From contig NZ_JARIXP010000003.1 of NCBI RefSeq assembly GCF_029269265.1, positions 275,388 to 339,387 of the forward strand: 64,000 nt of DNA. Direction: 5' to 3'. Positions within the stretch are counted from its first letter, which is position 1; the number at the start of each line of letters is the position of its first letter. This DNA comes from Rheinheimera sp. 1928-s. GTDB taxonomy: Bacteria > Pseudomonadota > Gammaproteobacteria > Enterobacterales > Alteromonadaceae. A program made the translations under genes and the position numbers. Below are positions 8,601-18,398 of the stretch, piece by piece. A model generated the notes under the pieces. That model worked only from the letters and a program-made list of their open reading frames with translations, ran no database searches and was not told where the DNA came from.

Positions 8601-10520
8601 CTAAGGCTTTAGCGCGGCCTCAAAAGGTCCGGCTGGTAAAGCTTCGCTGTTATAAAGCACAGCCTCCGGATTGTCGGCCCAGGCATAGCGTACTTTGACC
8701 GGCGCTTTGATATCAGGGTGTGACAGTAGCAGTTGCTGATCCTTTAGCTGAACTTGTGCCCAACGATATTTACCATCAGCCCCTGCAATTGCAAAACTAT
8801 TGCCTGTGCCTTTCAGCACTAAACCTTTGCCGCTGTGATTAAAACTCAGCTTCAGTTGTTGGCCTTCTGCAGTGACAGAGGTCAGTTCAGGCCCCCGGTA
8901 TTCCACTTTTTCGCCCAAAGCCACAACACGGGCTGCTAACGCCAGCCGCTGCCCTAAGGTCTTTTTATCGACCGGATGAATATCATTCCATTCGCCCTTA
9001 TCAATGGCTACCACCATAGCCGTATTGGCTTCAGACAAGCTTTGACGCTGCGCTTCACGTAAGCCAGCCCAACTGCTGTCTTTGGGCTTCTGAGTTTTCT
9101 TCAGGTAGTTGGCCAACTGCACAAATAAAAACGGGAACTGATTTTGCTGGCCTGTCCCTTCTGACCACTTGGCGCGCCAATCGCGGATCATGGCAGTGAA
9201 ACGTGGTTGATAGTCCTTATAAGCACCCACATTAGATTCGCCCTGGTACCAAATCACACCTTTAATCGGCAAAGAGGTTAAAGGGGCAAGCAAACCATTG
9301 TATAAACCCATAGGTTTCCAGCGAATAAAAGTATCGCCTGGTAAATTTTTTGCCACAGCTGCTGTTTGCATTTTCCACTGACCTGTCAGAGGTAACGGAT
9401 TGGCATCTGTGCCTATCCAATAAGGCTTATCAGGTATCAGACCGGTTTTGCCATTAGTGGCCGTCACCCGCACTGCAATCAGGTTAGCGCCAGCTTTTAA
9501 CACTCCTGCAGGTAATTCATAACGGCGCGGCGGATACATATAAGTGGTATTGCCTACTTGCTTACCATTGATATACACCTCGTCGGCATCCACTACCGAT
9601 CCCAGCCGTAAAGTTTTAGCCTCTTTGGCTTGTGCTGCGGTTAGCTCAATGCTTTTACGTAGCCACCAAACACCGGTAAAAGGCTCTGGTCTGAAGCCTG
9701 GCACTGTGAAGCTTTGCCAGTTACTGTCATCTAAGGCTGCGCTATACCAGGGTGTTTTACTATTTAGTCCTGGGTCACGACCTTTTAGATCAGCACGCCA
9801 TTGCTCGTTTTTTGCTTTATCTGCATCCGTAATGGACTGAATATGTTTATCATCGCGAAATTTAATACCCTCAGCCAAGGCTTCAGGAAAAGCACGCAAC
9901 GCTTCTTCACTCATCCAGGCTTCGACAGGTGAGCCGCCGAGGGCATTGTTTAAAATACCTATAGGCACGCCGTTATGCTGAAATAATTCCCGGCCAAAAT
10001 AAAAGGCTAAAGCAGAGAAATTGTCGATGCTTTGTGGACTGGCAGCCACCCATTTGCCACCACTAAAATCCTGCTGTGGCGCCTTAAAGTTGTACTCTTG
10101 CGGCACCTTAAACTGACGGATGAGCGGGTAGTTGGCGCTGGATAAATCCTCTGGAAAAGCTTCGGCCACCCGCGCCATTTCCATTTCCATATTGGACTGG
10201 CCGGATGCCACCCAAACATCACCAAAATAAATATCTTTTAGCTCTATTTGGTTACGGCCTTTAAAGCTTAATTGATGAGGACCACCGGCCTGCTGGACTG
10301 GTAATTGCAGTAGCCAGCGACCATCTTTTGTTTTTACCTGGCCTACTAACTGGCCATTAAAACGCACTTCAACAGTTTCATCCACATCAGCCCAGCCCCA
10401 GAGAGGAATGGCCGTATCCCGCTGCAATACCATACCTTCGCCAATCAACTTCGGCAGACGAATATCGGCATGGGCCAAGGGGCTTAGCAATAAAGCAGCA
10501 GTGAGTAAAATTCTTAACAT
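8601..10520 (-). CDS. Sialate O-acetylesterase-like carbohydrate esterase (SASA/CE20 type)
   Basis: A 639-residue secreted esterase expected to remove acetyl groups from xylan or xylo-oligosaccharides. I place the start at 10520, where AGGA precedes MLRILLTAALLL and a signal peptide ends near residue 18 (AHA/DIR); an upstream in-frame Met would overlap the preceding gene. The SGNH-type domain shows the nucleophile Ser in VASGQSNMEM, the block GVIWYQGESN, and a C-terminal catalytic Asp-x-x-His in WNDIHP. A jelly-roll insert near residues 270-390 (VYINGKQVGN) separates the two halves, as in CE20 xylan/xyloglucan acetylesterases. It is the last gene of the leftward xylan operon. Confidence 0.82.
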   Translation of the reverse strand: MLRILLTAALLLSPLAHADIRLPKLIGEGMVLQRDTAIPLWGWADVDETVEVRFNGQLVGQVKTKDGRWLLQLPVQQAGGPHQLSFKGRNQIELKDIYFGDVWVASGQSNMEMEMARVAEAFPEDLSSANYPLIRQFKVPQEYNFKAPQQDFSGGKWVAASPQSIDNFSALAFYFGRELFQHNGVPIGILNNALGGSPVEAWMSEEALRAFPEALAEGIKFRDDKHIQSITDADKAKNEQWRADLKGRDPGLNSKTPWYSAALDDSNWQSFTVPGFRPEPFTGVWWLRKSIELTAAQAKEAKTLRLGSVVDADEVYINGKQVGNTTYMYPPRRYELPAGVLKAGANLIAVRVTATNGKTGLIPDKPYWIGTDANPLPLTGQWKMQTAAVAKNLPGDTFIRWKPMGLYNGLLAPLTSLPIKGVIWYQGESNVGAYKDYQPRFTAMIRDWRAKWSEGTGQQNQFPFLFVQLANYLKKTQKPKDSSWAGLREAQRQSLSEANTAMVVAIDKGEWNDIHPVDKKTLGQRLALAARVVALGEKVEYRGPELTSVTAEGQQLKLSFNHSGKGLVLKGTGNSFAIAGADGKYRWAQVQLKDQQLLLSHPDIKAPVKVRYAWADNPEAVLYNSEALPAGPFEAALKP

Positions 10521-10533
10521 AACAACATCCTTT

Positions 10534-13122
10534 TTAATTACCGCATTGGCCCTGGCCTTCATTTTCTGCTAATCGCACTTTGGCCAGTTGCAGTTTTAAA
10601 CCAGCTGTGGCTTCAATCACCAGCGGCTGGCTGACTTTGGTTAGATCAAAAGCGCTATTGGCTTCGGTGAAACAGCGCAATGGGATCTTCACACTATGCC
10701 AGCCTTTGTCCACCATAGCCGCAAAATGGCCAGTGAAATCCAAAGTGGATTGGCAATTTTCGCCGCAGTGCATGCCCAGTGTCACTTTACCGGACGTCAT
10801 AGCAACCAGCTGATATTCCAGTTCCAGCGTCATATCGCCATTGGCCTGACGACTTAAATCCAGAGCCACGCCCTGAGCATGGTTTAACGCCACAGCAGCA
10901 TCTTGATGGAAAGTCAGTAGCACTGAGTCTTCCTGCTGCAATCTGTCTGTGGCCGCAACCTCGATAGCGCCGTTAGCGGATTTTTGCAGCGCTTCTGTCA
11001 CTACTGTCACCTGGCCTTTATCCAGCAATTGCAACTGCCATGGATTGACCGCTTTGCCTGCATGCAGATAACGACTGAAATTCAGCACCTGATCGGCACT
11101 GATGCCTGACTCTTCGCTGAGCTTAGCCAGTTCGGTTTTGTCGCTGTAGGTCAGGCCATAACCATAAGCAAACTGCGGCTGATAATTTTTGTCACCCTGA
11201 TTCAGCAACTCGCCCGTCGCTTTTGCTGGCCAGGAGAAGGATAATTTGCCTTGAAAATCATGGCGTATTTCACCTTCAGGCGAGCGGACCAACAGATCCG
11301 CTACAGCGCCACCTTCACTGCCCGGTAAAAAGGCGGCGACAAAAGCATCGGATTGATTCAACTCAGGATTGACCCACAAAGGCCGTCCCGACAAAAACAC
11401 CGAGACAGTTGGAATACCCAACGCTTTTAATTCAGTCAGAATTTGCAAAGCACGGCCATCGTCAAAAGCCAGATGACTACGATCGCCGACAAATTCGGCA
11501 TAAGGTTCTTCACCAAAGACCACCACAGCCACATCAGGCTTATCACTAAAACGACCATTTTCGCTCAGCTCAGCTTTGCCGCCACCAGCTTCCACAGCCT
11601 GCTTAATACCGGCATAAATAGATTCGCCATTTGGGAAGTCAGTGTTTTTATTGCCTGAACCCTGCCAGCTTAAGGTCCAGCCGCCACTTTGTTTGCCTAT
11701 ATGATCGGCACCATCGCCAGCTACTAATACCTTGCTGCTGGCTTTGAGTGGCAGCAGTTGTTGGTTGTTTTTCAGTAACACCAGGGATTTACGGGCCGCC
11801 TGACGTGCTAACGCTTTGTGCTCTGTGCTGCCCAATAATTCATAACGGCCAGCCAAAGGCCGCTCTGAAGGTTTCACCTGCTCAAACAAACCCATTTCGG
11901 CTTTGATCCGCAGCACACGGCTAACGGCTTCATCCAGTCGCTCTGTCGAAATACGGCCATCTTTCACCTGAGCTAAAGTATTTTGATACAACTTCTCCCA
12001 GCTGTCCGGCGCCATAAACATATCCAGACCGCCGTTCAGTGAATTAGCACAGTCTGTCGGCGTGCAGCCCTTCACCTGACCATGACCATTCCAGTCGCCG
12101 ACCACAAAACCGTCAAAGCCCATCCGATCAACCAGCACATCGTTCAGCATAGGCCGGTAACCGTGCATTTTTTCGCCAAACCAGCTGTTGTAAGACGCCA
12201 TCACTACACGGGCACCGGCTGCTATAGCTGTGTAATAAGGCGCACCATGTAAATCACGCAACTCTGCTTCTGTGTGCTGATTGTCGCCCTGATCTTTGCC
12301 ATCTATGGTGCCGCCATCACCGAGAAAATGTTTAACAGTCGCCAGCATATGCTGGCCTTTTAAAAAGTCGGCACTGCCAGGCACACCCTGAATACCTTGC
12401 AAAATATGAGGCGCATAAGAAGCCACCAGTTGCGGATCTTCGCCATAAGATTCATAAGTGCGGCCCCAACGGTCGTCCCGTACTACGGCAATAGTAGGAG
12501 CAAAGGTCCAGTCCAAACCAGTCACCTGCATTTCAACAGCAGTCACCCGGCCTATCTCACGTAGCAGTTCTGGCTCACGCATAGCGCCTAAACCAATATT
12601 GTGCGGAAAAATAGTAGCGCCTTTGACATTACTATGGCCATGCACTGCATCTGTACCCCACATGGCTGGTATATAAGGCCGACCATCGCTGGTATCTGTA
12701 CTGGCTTGCCAAAAGGCATCCGCCAGTTCCAGCCAGGCTGCTGCGCCCGCTCTGTTGTCCCGGCCAGGAGCTGAGTTACCGCCATTGAGTACAGAGCCCA
12801 GATAATAATCCCGCACTTGCTGTGGTGTGACCGCAGCTATGTCGGCCTGAATAATCTGCCCTACTTTTTGTTCAAGGCTCATTTGGCTCAGCAAAGTTTT
12901 GATTTTGTCTTCTATAGCCTGACTGCGGGCTATAGGAGGCTGCTGCAAAGGCCAGTTCGCTGGCGTAATCACTGGTTTTTCTGTTGAGCTTTGGCTGGCC
13001 GCTTGTTCAGGAACAGCTTCAGGCGCCTGAACTGCAGGCTGACCACAGCCAGTGAAAGCCAGACCACCGGCCAATACCAATAAACCTGTGCTGAGTTCTT
13101 TCCGCTTATTTACCTTTGCCAT
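10534..13122 (-). CDS. GH3 exo-beta-glucosidase-like lipoprotein
   Basis: An 862-residue glycoside hydrolase family 3 enzyme. The chosen start at 13122 follows AGGAG by 8 bases and gives MAKVNKRKELSTGLLV, with a lipobox-like FTG-C at Cys-26, so it is probably anchored in a membrane. KHFLGDGGT and GFVVGDWNGHGQV carry substrate-binding Lys-His and the nucleophile Asp near residue 342. The DWNG form is typical of the 1,4-beta-D-glucan glucohydrolase (ExoP-like) branch rather than classical xylosidases. A C-terminal carbohydrate-binding-like region follows residue 640. The stop lies 13 bases before the esterase start. Substrate could be cello- or xylo-oligosaccharides. Confidence 0.85.
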   Translation of the reverse strand: MAKVNKRKELSTGLLVLAGGLAFTGCGQPAVQAPEAVPEQAASQSSTEKPVITPANWPLQQPPIARSQAIEDKIKTLLSQMSLEQKVGQIIQADIAAVTPQQVRDYYLGSVLNGGNSAPGRDNRAGAAAWLELADAFWQASTDTSDGRPYIPAMWGTDAVHGHSNVKGATIFPHNIGLGAMREPELLREIGRVTAVEMQVTGLDWTFAPTIAVVRDDRWGRTYESYGEDPQLVASYAPHILQGIQGVPGSADFLKGQHMLATVKHFLGDGGTIDGKDQGDNQHTEAELRDLHGAPYYTAIAAGARVVMASYNSWFGEKMHGYRPMLNDVLVDRMGFDGFVVGDWNGHGQVKGCTPTDCANSLNGGLDMFMAPDSWEKLYQNTLAQVKDGRISTERLDEAVSRVLRIKAEMGLFEQVKPSERPLAGRYELLGSTEHKALARQAARKSLVLLKNNQQLLPLKASSKVLVAGDGADHIGKQSGGWTLSWQGSGNKNTDFPNGESIYAGIKQAVEAGGGKAELSENGRFSDKPDVAVVVFGEEPYAEFVGDRSHLAFDDGRALQILTELKALGIPTVSVFLSGRPLWVNPELNQSDAFVAAFLPGSEGGAVADLLVRSPEGEIRHDFQGKLSFSWPAKATGELLNQGDKNYQPQFAYGYGLTYSDKTELAKLSEESGISADQVLNFSRYLHAGKAVNPWQLQLLDKGQVTVVTEALQKSANGAIEVAATDRLQQEDSVLLTFHQDAAVALNHAQGVALDLSRQANGDMTLELEYQLVAMTSGKVTLGMHCGENCQSTLDFTGHFAAMVDKGWHSVKIPLRCFTEANSAFDLTKVSQPLVIEATAGLKLQLAKVRLAENEGQGQCGN

Positions 13123-13148
13123 TACCATCACTCCTGCCAGCCAATTCA

Positions 13149-15599
13149 TTAATAAATCCGCGCCTGACTTAAATAAGCCTTAGTAGCGCTGACCTCTGTT
13201 ATGTCACCTTTGATGGTAAAACTGCCATTCAGCCGGATATCTGCTGAAGAGCTGCCAATCATCAATTTAATTTCGCCGGGTTCGACCACCCAGTTCATTT
13301 GTTGATCAAAAAACGCGAACAGGTTCACAGGCAACATAAATTCAATATGAGCCTGTTGACCTGGTTTTAGCGGCACCCGCTGAAAACCTTTCAGCTGCTT
13401 TATTGGCCGTGTGACGCTGGCAACAGGGTCCTGGATATACAGCTGCACCACTTCAGTGGCATCAAATTGACCGCTGTTGCGAATGCTCATACGAACTGTG
13501 ACTTCCCCATTGGCTTTGGCATTGCTGTCATCAATCTTCAGCGCGCTGTAATCAAAACTGCTGTAACTCAGGCCATGACCAAAAGCGTAAAGAGGGCTGA
13601 TATCGTCAAACAGGTAACCCCGCTTGGCAGAAACTTTGTGGTTGTAGTAACTCGGCACATGGCCAGCACTACGAGGAAAGGTCAGAGGCAATTTACCGGA
13701 AGGGCTTACATCGCCAAACAAAACATTCGCCAAGGCCGAGCCGGTTTCCTGTCCCAAATACCAGGCCTCAATAATAGCGGGCATAGACTCTGCCAACTCA
13801 CCCAAAGCCAAAGGCCGGCCATTGGTCAACACCAGCACCAGCGGTTTACCTGTCGCCAGAATAGCTTTGGCTAACTCCAGTTGATTGCCAACCAAATCTA
13901 AACTGGTTCTGTCGCCTAAATGGGTGTCAGCCCAGGCTTCACGTGACAAGCCTTCATTTTCACCTAACACCAACACCACAGCATCAGAGTTTTTTGCTAA
14001 AGCCACAGCTTGCTCCAGCAAACCTTTGCGATCGGCCTCATCCGCTAAACGAATATCGTCATAATTCCAGCGCTGCATCGAATAAGTGCCAGCTGCTTTG
14101 CTGCGTTCGGCAATATCGCTGGTGACAAAAGCAGCCTGTTTGGCTGGGGTTTGGGTTAAGGCTTTAGTGAGTTTGGTACCTGGGGCGAATTCCACTTTGG
14201 CTTTGCCCTGCAACTTCTGCTTTAAGCCATCGACAATACTGACAGTCTGGCGCGGAATACTGCTGTAGCCCCCTAACAATACTTCATCGGCATGAGGGCC
14301 GATAACGGCCAGTTGTTTGATCTTGTCGGCTTTTAGCGGCAAAGTACCGTCGTTTTTCAACAGCACCATAGATTTTTCTGCCACCTGACAGGCAAAAACA
14401 CGATCTGAGTCTGCGCCTACTATGCCATTGGCTTTGCTGGCGTCCACATAAGGTTGTTCAAACAAACCTAAACGGAATTTCAGCGCCAATACCCGCCGCA
14501 CTGCTTTGTCTATTGCCGCTTCATCCAACTGACCGGATTGGACCAGGCCAGTTAAATGCGGAAAGGTTTTTGGATCCGGAGTTTCCATATCTACCCCGGC
14601 CAACAAAGCTGCTTTGGCTGCTGCGGCTTCGCTTTCATACAAACTATGTCTGGTATTGAGCTCTTCAATGGCAAAGTAGTCGCTGACAATCACGCCATTA
14701 AAGCCCCATTGCTTGCGCACCACATCTTCCAGCAAAGGCTTATTCACATGAGAAGGAATACCGTCAATTTCATTGTAGGACGCCATAATACTGCTGGCAT
14801 GCGCCAGTTTTACCGCCGCTTCAAAAGGCGGTAAAAACACTTCATGCAGTTCACGCTCACCGATAAAAGCCGGCGCTATATTGACCCCAGCGGCTGGCTG
14901 ACCATGACCTGTCAGATGCTTTAAGGTGGCTACTACTTTATCTGCAGCAAAGGGGCCTGTTTTACCGGTTTTGCCCTGAAAACCTTCCACTGCTGCCACA
15001 CCCATGGCTGACATCAGATAAGGGTCTTCGCCCATGGTTTCTTCTATCCGGCCCCAACGTGGGTCGCGGGCTATATCCAGAATAGGAGTTAAAGCCCAGT
15101 GCGAACCCGTCGCGCGCATTTCACGGGCAGACAAGGCATAGACATCATGCATATCTTGTGGCGACCAGCTGCTGGCCAGTGCAATGGCTTGTGGAAAACT
15201 GGTGGCATCAAAAGCGGCATAGCCATGCAAAGCTTCTTCATGCATCATGGCCGGAATGCCCAAACGGGTGTTTTCCTTTAACCAGCGCTGTAAGGCATTA
15301 TTAAATTCAGCGGTTTGTTGTGGGGTTTTAAATTCACTAGGGCGGCCTATATGACCAATACCCAGCGGTATCAATTCTTTGGCTTTTTCCGGCAAAAACC
15401 GCAGCTCTTTATCTTCCAGAGTACGGCGTTTTTGCCAGACGGTTTGCAGCTGCGCGACTTTTTCTTCCAGCGTCATGCGGGACAATAAATCATCCACCCG
15501 CTGCTCTGTTGGCAAACTGGCATTTTGATAAGGCTGCTGAGCCGAAGCCGCAAAAGCGACTCCTAAACCCAGCACCGCAGAGAGAAGTTGTTTGCCCAC
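13149..15599 (-). CDS. GH3 beta-xylosidase/beta-glucosidase
   Basis: An 816-residue family 3 hydrolase with a signal peptide ending at about residue 20 (AASA/QQP), so it is periplasmic. It uses a GTG start, with a strong AGGAGG five bases upstream. KHLTGHGQP and GFNGVIVSDYFAIEEL carry binding residues and the nucleophile Asp near residue 305. A C-terminal fibronectin-III-like domain (EVVQLYIQDPVASVTRPIKQLKGF) is present, as in bacterial beta-xylosidases. It lies between the cytoplasmic GH43 gene and the GH3 lipoprotein gene on one leftward transcript. Xylosidase activity is likely from context; glucosidase cannot be excluded. Confidence 0.87.
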   Translation of the reverse strand: MGKQLLSAVLGLGVAFAASAQQPYQNASLPTEQRVDDLLSRMTLEEKVAQLQTVWQKRRTLEDKELRFLPEKAKELIPLGIGHIGRPSEFKTPQQTAEFNNALQRWLKENTRLGIPAMMHEEALHGYAAFDATSFPQAIALASSWSPQDMHDVYALSAREMRATGSHWALTPILDIARDPRWGRIEETMGEDPYLMSAMGVAAVEGFQGKTGKTGPFAADKVVATLKHLTGHGQPAAGVNIAPAFIGERELHEVFLPPFEAAVKLAHASSIMASYNEIDGIPSHVNKPLLEDVVRKQWGFNGVIVSDYFAIEELNTRHSLYESEAAAAKAALLAGVDMETPDPKTFPHLTGLVQSGQLDEAAIDKAVRRVLALKFRLGLFEQPYVDASKANGIVGADSDRVFACQVAEKSMVLLKNDGTLPLKADKIKQLAVIGPHADEVLLGGYSSIPRQTVSIVDGLKQKLQGKAKVEFAPGTKLTKALTQTPAKQAAFVTSDIAERSKAAGTYSMQRWNYDDIRLADEADRKGLLEQAVALAKNSDAVVLVLGENEGLSREAWADTHLGDRTSLDLVGNQLELAKAILATGKPLVLVLTNGRPLALGELAESMPAIIEAWYLGQETGSALANVLFGDVSPSGKLPLTFPRSAGHVPSYYNHKVSAKRGYLFDDISPLYAFGHGLSYSSFDYSALKIDDSNAKANGEVTVRMSIRNSGQFDATEVVQLYIQDPVASVTRPIKQLKGFQRVPLKPGQQAHIEFMLPVNLFAFFDQQMNWVVEPGEIKLMIGSSSADIRLNGSFTIKGDITEVSATKAYLSQARIY

Positions 15600-15623
15600 T
15601 AGAGCCTCCTGTGAAATACCTGA

Positions 15624-16640
15624 TTAATCCCGGTAGGGCTTTAAGGTCTGGATTTTGCCGTCAGCGTCATACTGAATTTCCGCCATTTTGACTGAACGTA
15701 AATGAGTGACCCCTTCGGACAAAATAGAGTCGTGGTAAAACAGATACCATTTGCCTTCAAACTCACAGATGGAATGGTGAGTGGTCCAGCCGACTACAGG
15801 CTCTAAAATCCGGCCCTGATAGGTAAAAGGTCCGTACGGGTTATCGCCTGTGGCATAACATAAAAAGTGAGTGTCGCCTGTGGAATAAGAGAAGTAGTAT
15901 TTGCCCTGATATTTATGCAACCAGGAGGCTTCAAAAAAGCGTCGGTCTGTATCACCTGCCAACAGTACCTGGCCTTGTTCATCCAAAATCAGTACTTCAC
16001 GTGGCGCTTCAGCAAACTCCAGCATATCGTCACGTAACTTTGCTACTTTTGGCCCTAATGCCGGTTCAGCGGCAGCAGGTTCTGCATTGTCAGCCTTGTA
16101 CTCATTGTTACGGTAGTTTTGTAACTGCCCACCCCAGATACCGCCAAAATACATATAAAAACTGCCGTCATCGTCTTCAAATACCGCTGGGTCTATTGAA
16201 TAACTACCTTCAATAGCTTTTGGCTGAGCTTTAAAAGGCCCAACAGGAGAATCCGCTACAGCTACACCAATCTGAAAAATACCGTCCGGTCTTTTTGCCG
16301 GAAAATAAAAGTAATAGGTACCATCTTTTCTGGCTGCATCCGGTGCCCACATCTGACGTTCAGCCCATGGCACGTCTTTGATATGCAAAGCCACACCATG
16401 ATCCACAGCTGGGCTTTCAGGGCTATCCAGCGACAACACATGGTAATCCTGCATACCAAAGTGATCGCCGTTATCGTTAAAGGGAATACCAGCCTCAATA
16501 TCGTGCGACGGATAAATGTAGATGCGACCGTCAAACACGTGAGCCGAAGGGTCGGCCGTATAAATGTGTTCCACTAAGGGCTGCGAAATAGCTTTGGTTT
16601 TCAGCGCTTTCAAATCCTGAACTTGCAAATCTTCAGACAT
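15624..16640 (-). CDS. GH43 beta-xylosidase/alpha-L-arabinofuranosidase, cytoplasmic
   Basis: A 338-residue five-bladed beta-propeller enzyme with no signal peptide. The three family-43 carboxylates are visible: the base in YTADPSAHVF (Asp-30), the pKa modulator in SIDPAVFEDDDG (about 149), and the acid in FFEASWLHKY (about 236). It would cut imported xylo- or arabinoxylo-oligosaccharides. It starts 5 bases after the stop of the upstream GPH symporter gene, so transporter and hydrolase are one unit: import followed by intracellular hydrolysis. The length matches single-domain GH43 proteins, probably subfamily 1. Confidence 0.88.
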   Translation of the reverse strand: MSEDLQVQDLKALKTKAISQPLVEHIYTADPSAHVFDGRIYIYPSHDIEAGIPFNDNGDHFGMQDYHVLSLDSPESPAVDHGVALHIKDVPWAERQMWAPDAARKDGTYYFYFPAKRPDGIFQIGVAVADSPVGPFKAQPKAIEGSYSIDPAVFEDDDGSFYMYFGGIWGGQLQNYRNNEYKADNAEPAAAEPALGPKVAKLRDDMLEFAEAPREVLILDEQGQVLLAGDTDRRFFEASWLHKYQGKYYFSYSTGDTHFLCYATGDNPYGPFTYQGRILEPVVGWTTHHSICEFEGKWYLFYHDSILSEGVTHLRSVKMAEIQYDADGKIQTLKPYRD

Positions 16641-16645
16641 AAAAC

Positions 16646-18133
16646 TTACTCCGCTTGTGCTAAACCAGCAGCAGCGCGACGTTCATTCAGCTCCTGCTCA
16701 ATCTGGTTTTCTTTGTGTTTGTTAATTTCATAAAGGCAAACGCAGGCCACACCCAACAGGAAAGGTATTGAGGCAAACAGACTGACCGATAATTTAATGC
16801 CGTTAATAGTGTCAGGTGCCTGAGCGGCCAACTGTGCGTCGTAGCCAAAGTGAGCCAGAATACCAGCCACCAAAGCACCACCTATACTCAGGCCCAGTTT
16901 CAGACCAAAAATCATCGCAGAGAAAATAATAGCGGTCGCGCGACGATGGTTTTTCCATTCGGAATAATCCGCTACATCAGCAATCATGGCCCACAGCAAT
17001 GGAATGGTGATGCCGTAGAAAAAGCCATGTAAAAGTTGTGAGGAAAACACCAGACCTATGGCATCGGACGGGAACAGATAAAACGCCATGACAAATAAAG
17101 TGGAGATAAAAAGCGCTACAGCAAACACATCGCGTTTGCCAAAACGATCAGCCAAAGGTTTAGAAAAACCTATGCCTAAAATCATGCAGATAATGCCACC
17201 GGCATTAAATAAACTAAAACCTGAAGTCGCCGCATCTTTAGGCCAGAGGAATTCAGTCAGCCCCATACCAGTCAGCATAGCGTTTAAACCGGCAATAAAA
17301 GCGTTAAAGCCAATATCTTCAAGAAATACAGCGACATGCTGTTCGCTTAAATAATTCTCGAAGTAAAAAATATACATGCCGCCTTTCAGCGCCAGGGTAA
17401 TAAACACCAGCACGGTCAGCACCAGCATAATGACCCAGGGCCGGTTTTTCAGCAGGTCGCCAATGTCCTGACGAATAGTTGAGCTTTGCGCGCTGCAGGT
17501 CAACACCCGCTCTTTGGTGGTGATAAAAGTAATAAGGAAAAACACGATGCCGACACAGGCAAATAACGTCATGGTGTTTTCAAAACCGACCGCTTTATCG
17601 CCATCGCCCAGAATCAGCACCAGCGGTAACAACAAGGCCTGAATAATAAACTGCGCCACCATCACTGCAACAAAACGGTAAGCCGACAAACTGTTTCGGT
17701 CGGCCATATTGCCGGTCAATACACCACTTAAGGCTGAATACGGCAGGTTATTCGCAGAGTACACCAGCACCAGCACTACATAAGTAATAAAAGCATAGGC
17801 AATTTTTCCTTCCGGGCTGAAATCCGGCGTACTGAAAGCTAACAGCGCTATCACACCAAAAGGGATGGAGGTCCAGAGGATCCAGGGTCTGAACTTGCCC
17901 CAGCGGGTTTGAGTGCGGTCGGCGATAATGCCCATAATGGGGTTAAAACAAGCACCAATTAAACCACCAATAAAAATGATAGTGGCGGCTGCCCCTGCAG
18001 GTATTTGGTAAACATCTGTGTAGAAAAAAGCCAGGAAGGTCATCAGGGTTTGAAAAATAAGATTGGCCGCCAAATCCCCGAGGCTATAACCGATTTTTTC
18101 GGTCACCGATAATTTTTGTACTTCTGTTTGCAT
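16646..18133 (-). CDS. GPH-family sugar:cation symporter (XynB/XynT-like)
   Basis: A 495-residue, 12-helix transporter of the glycoside-pentoside-hexuronide:cation family within the MFS. The N-terminus KIGYSLGDLAANLIFQTLMTFLAFFYTDVY and GIIADRTQTRWGKFRPWILW are hallmarks of the family. It should bring xylobiose or longer xylosides across the inner membrane with H+ or Na+. It is the first gene of the leftward operon (symporter, GH43, GH3, GH3, esterase) and is divergent from the XylE-type porter gene. Confidence 0.9.
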   Translation of the reverse strand: MQTEVQKLSVTEKIGYSLGDLAANLIFQTLMTFLAFFYTDVYQIPAGAAATIIFIGGLIGACFNPIMGIIADRTQTRWGKFRPWILWTSIPFGVIALLAFSTPDFSPEGKIAYAFITYVVLVLVYSANNLPYSALSGVLTGNMADRNSLSAYRFVAVMVAQFIIQALLLPLVLILGDGDKAVGFENTMTLFACVGIVFFLITFITTKERVLTCSAQSSTIRQDIGDLLKNRPWVIMLVLTVLVFITLALKGGMYIFYFENYLSEQHVAVFLEDIGFNAFIAGLNAMLTGMGLTEFLWPKDAATSGFSLFNAGGIICMILGIGFSKPLADRFGKRDVFAVALFISTLFVMAFYLFPSDAIGLVFSSQLLHGFFYGITIPLLWAMIADVADYSEWKNHRRATAIIFSAMIFGLKLGLSIGGALVAGILAHFGYDAQLAAQAPDTINGIKLSVSLFASIPFLLGVACVCLYEINKHKENQIEQELNERRAAAGLAQAE

Positions 18134-18398
18134 ATCAATTCGCCTGTTGCAGTTTCATGCCCGCTTAAAGCAGGCTGTTCTTTTTATAGTTGTTCTGTTG
18201 CCACTGCTGCAAGAGCTGCGGGCAAGCCAGTGTTGCTGTTTTTTCTGACCTTAACATACATCGACAGTTGCCAAAGCGGACTAACGGAATGTACTGAAAG
18301 AATTATGATTTTTAACAAGCTGGCTGTATTTCAGTCAAACAGAACTTATGCTCAGGCTATGCGCTAAGTCTATGCGCTCACCGACAGGAGTTATTATT
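18134..18398. promoter_or_regulatory. Divergent promoter region of the two xylan/xylose operons
   Basis: These 265 bases separate the leftward symporter operon from the rightward porter operon. Visible are a small hairpin-prone GC stretch (GCCCGCTTAAAGCAGGC region near 18160-18175) and a 9-base direct repeat CTATGCGCT at about 18356 and 18369, just before the porter gene. No clear operator or consensus promoter can be assigned. Xylose-responsive regulation is expected from gene content only. Confidence 0.35.

Noticed and set aside
18348-18398. Longer N-terminus for the XylE-type porter
   Set aside because: The TTG at 18399 has a well-placed AGGAG, and the added 17 residues are not porter-like.
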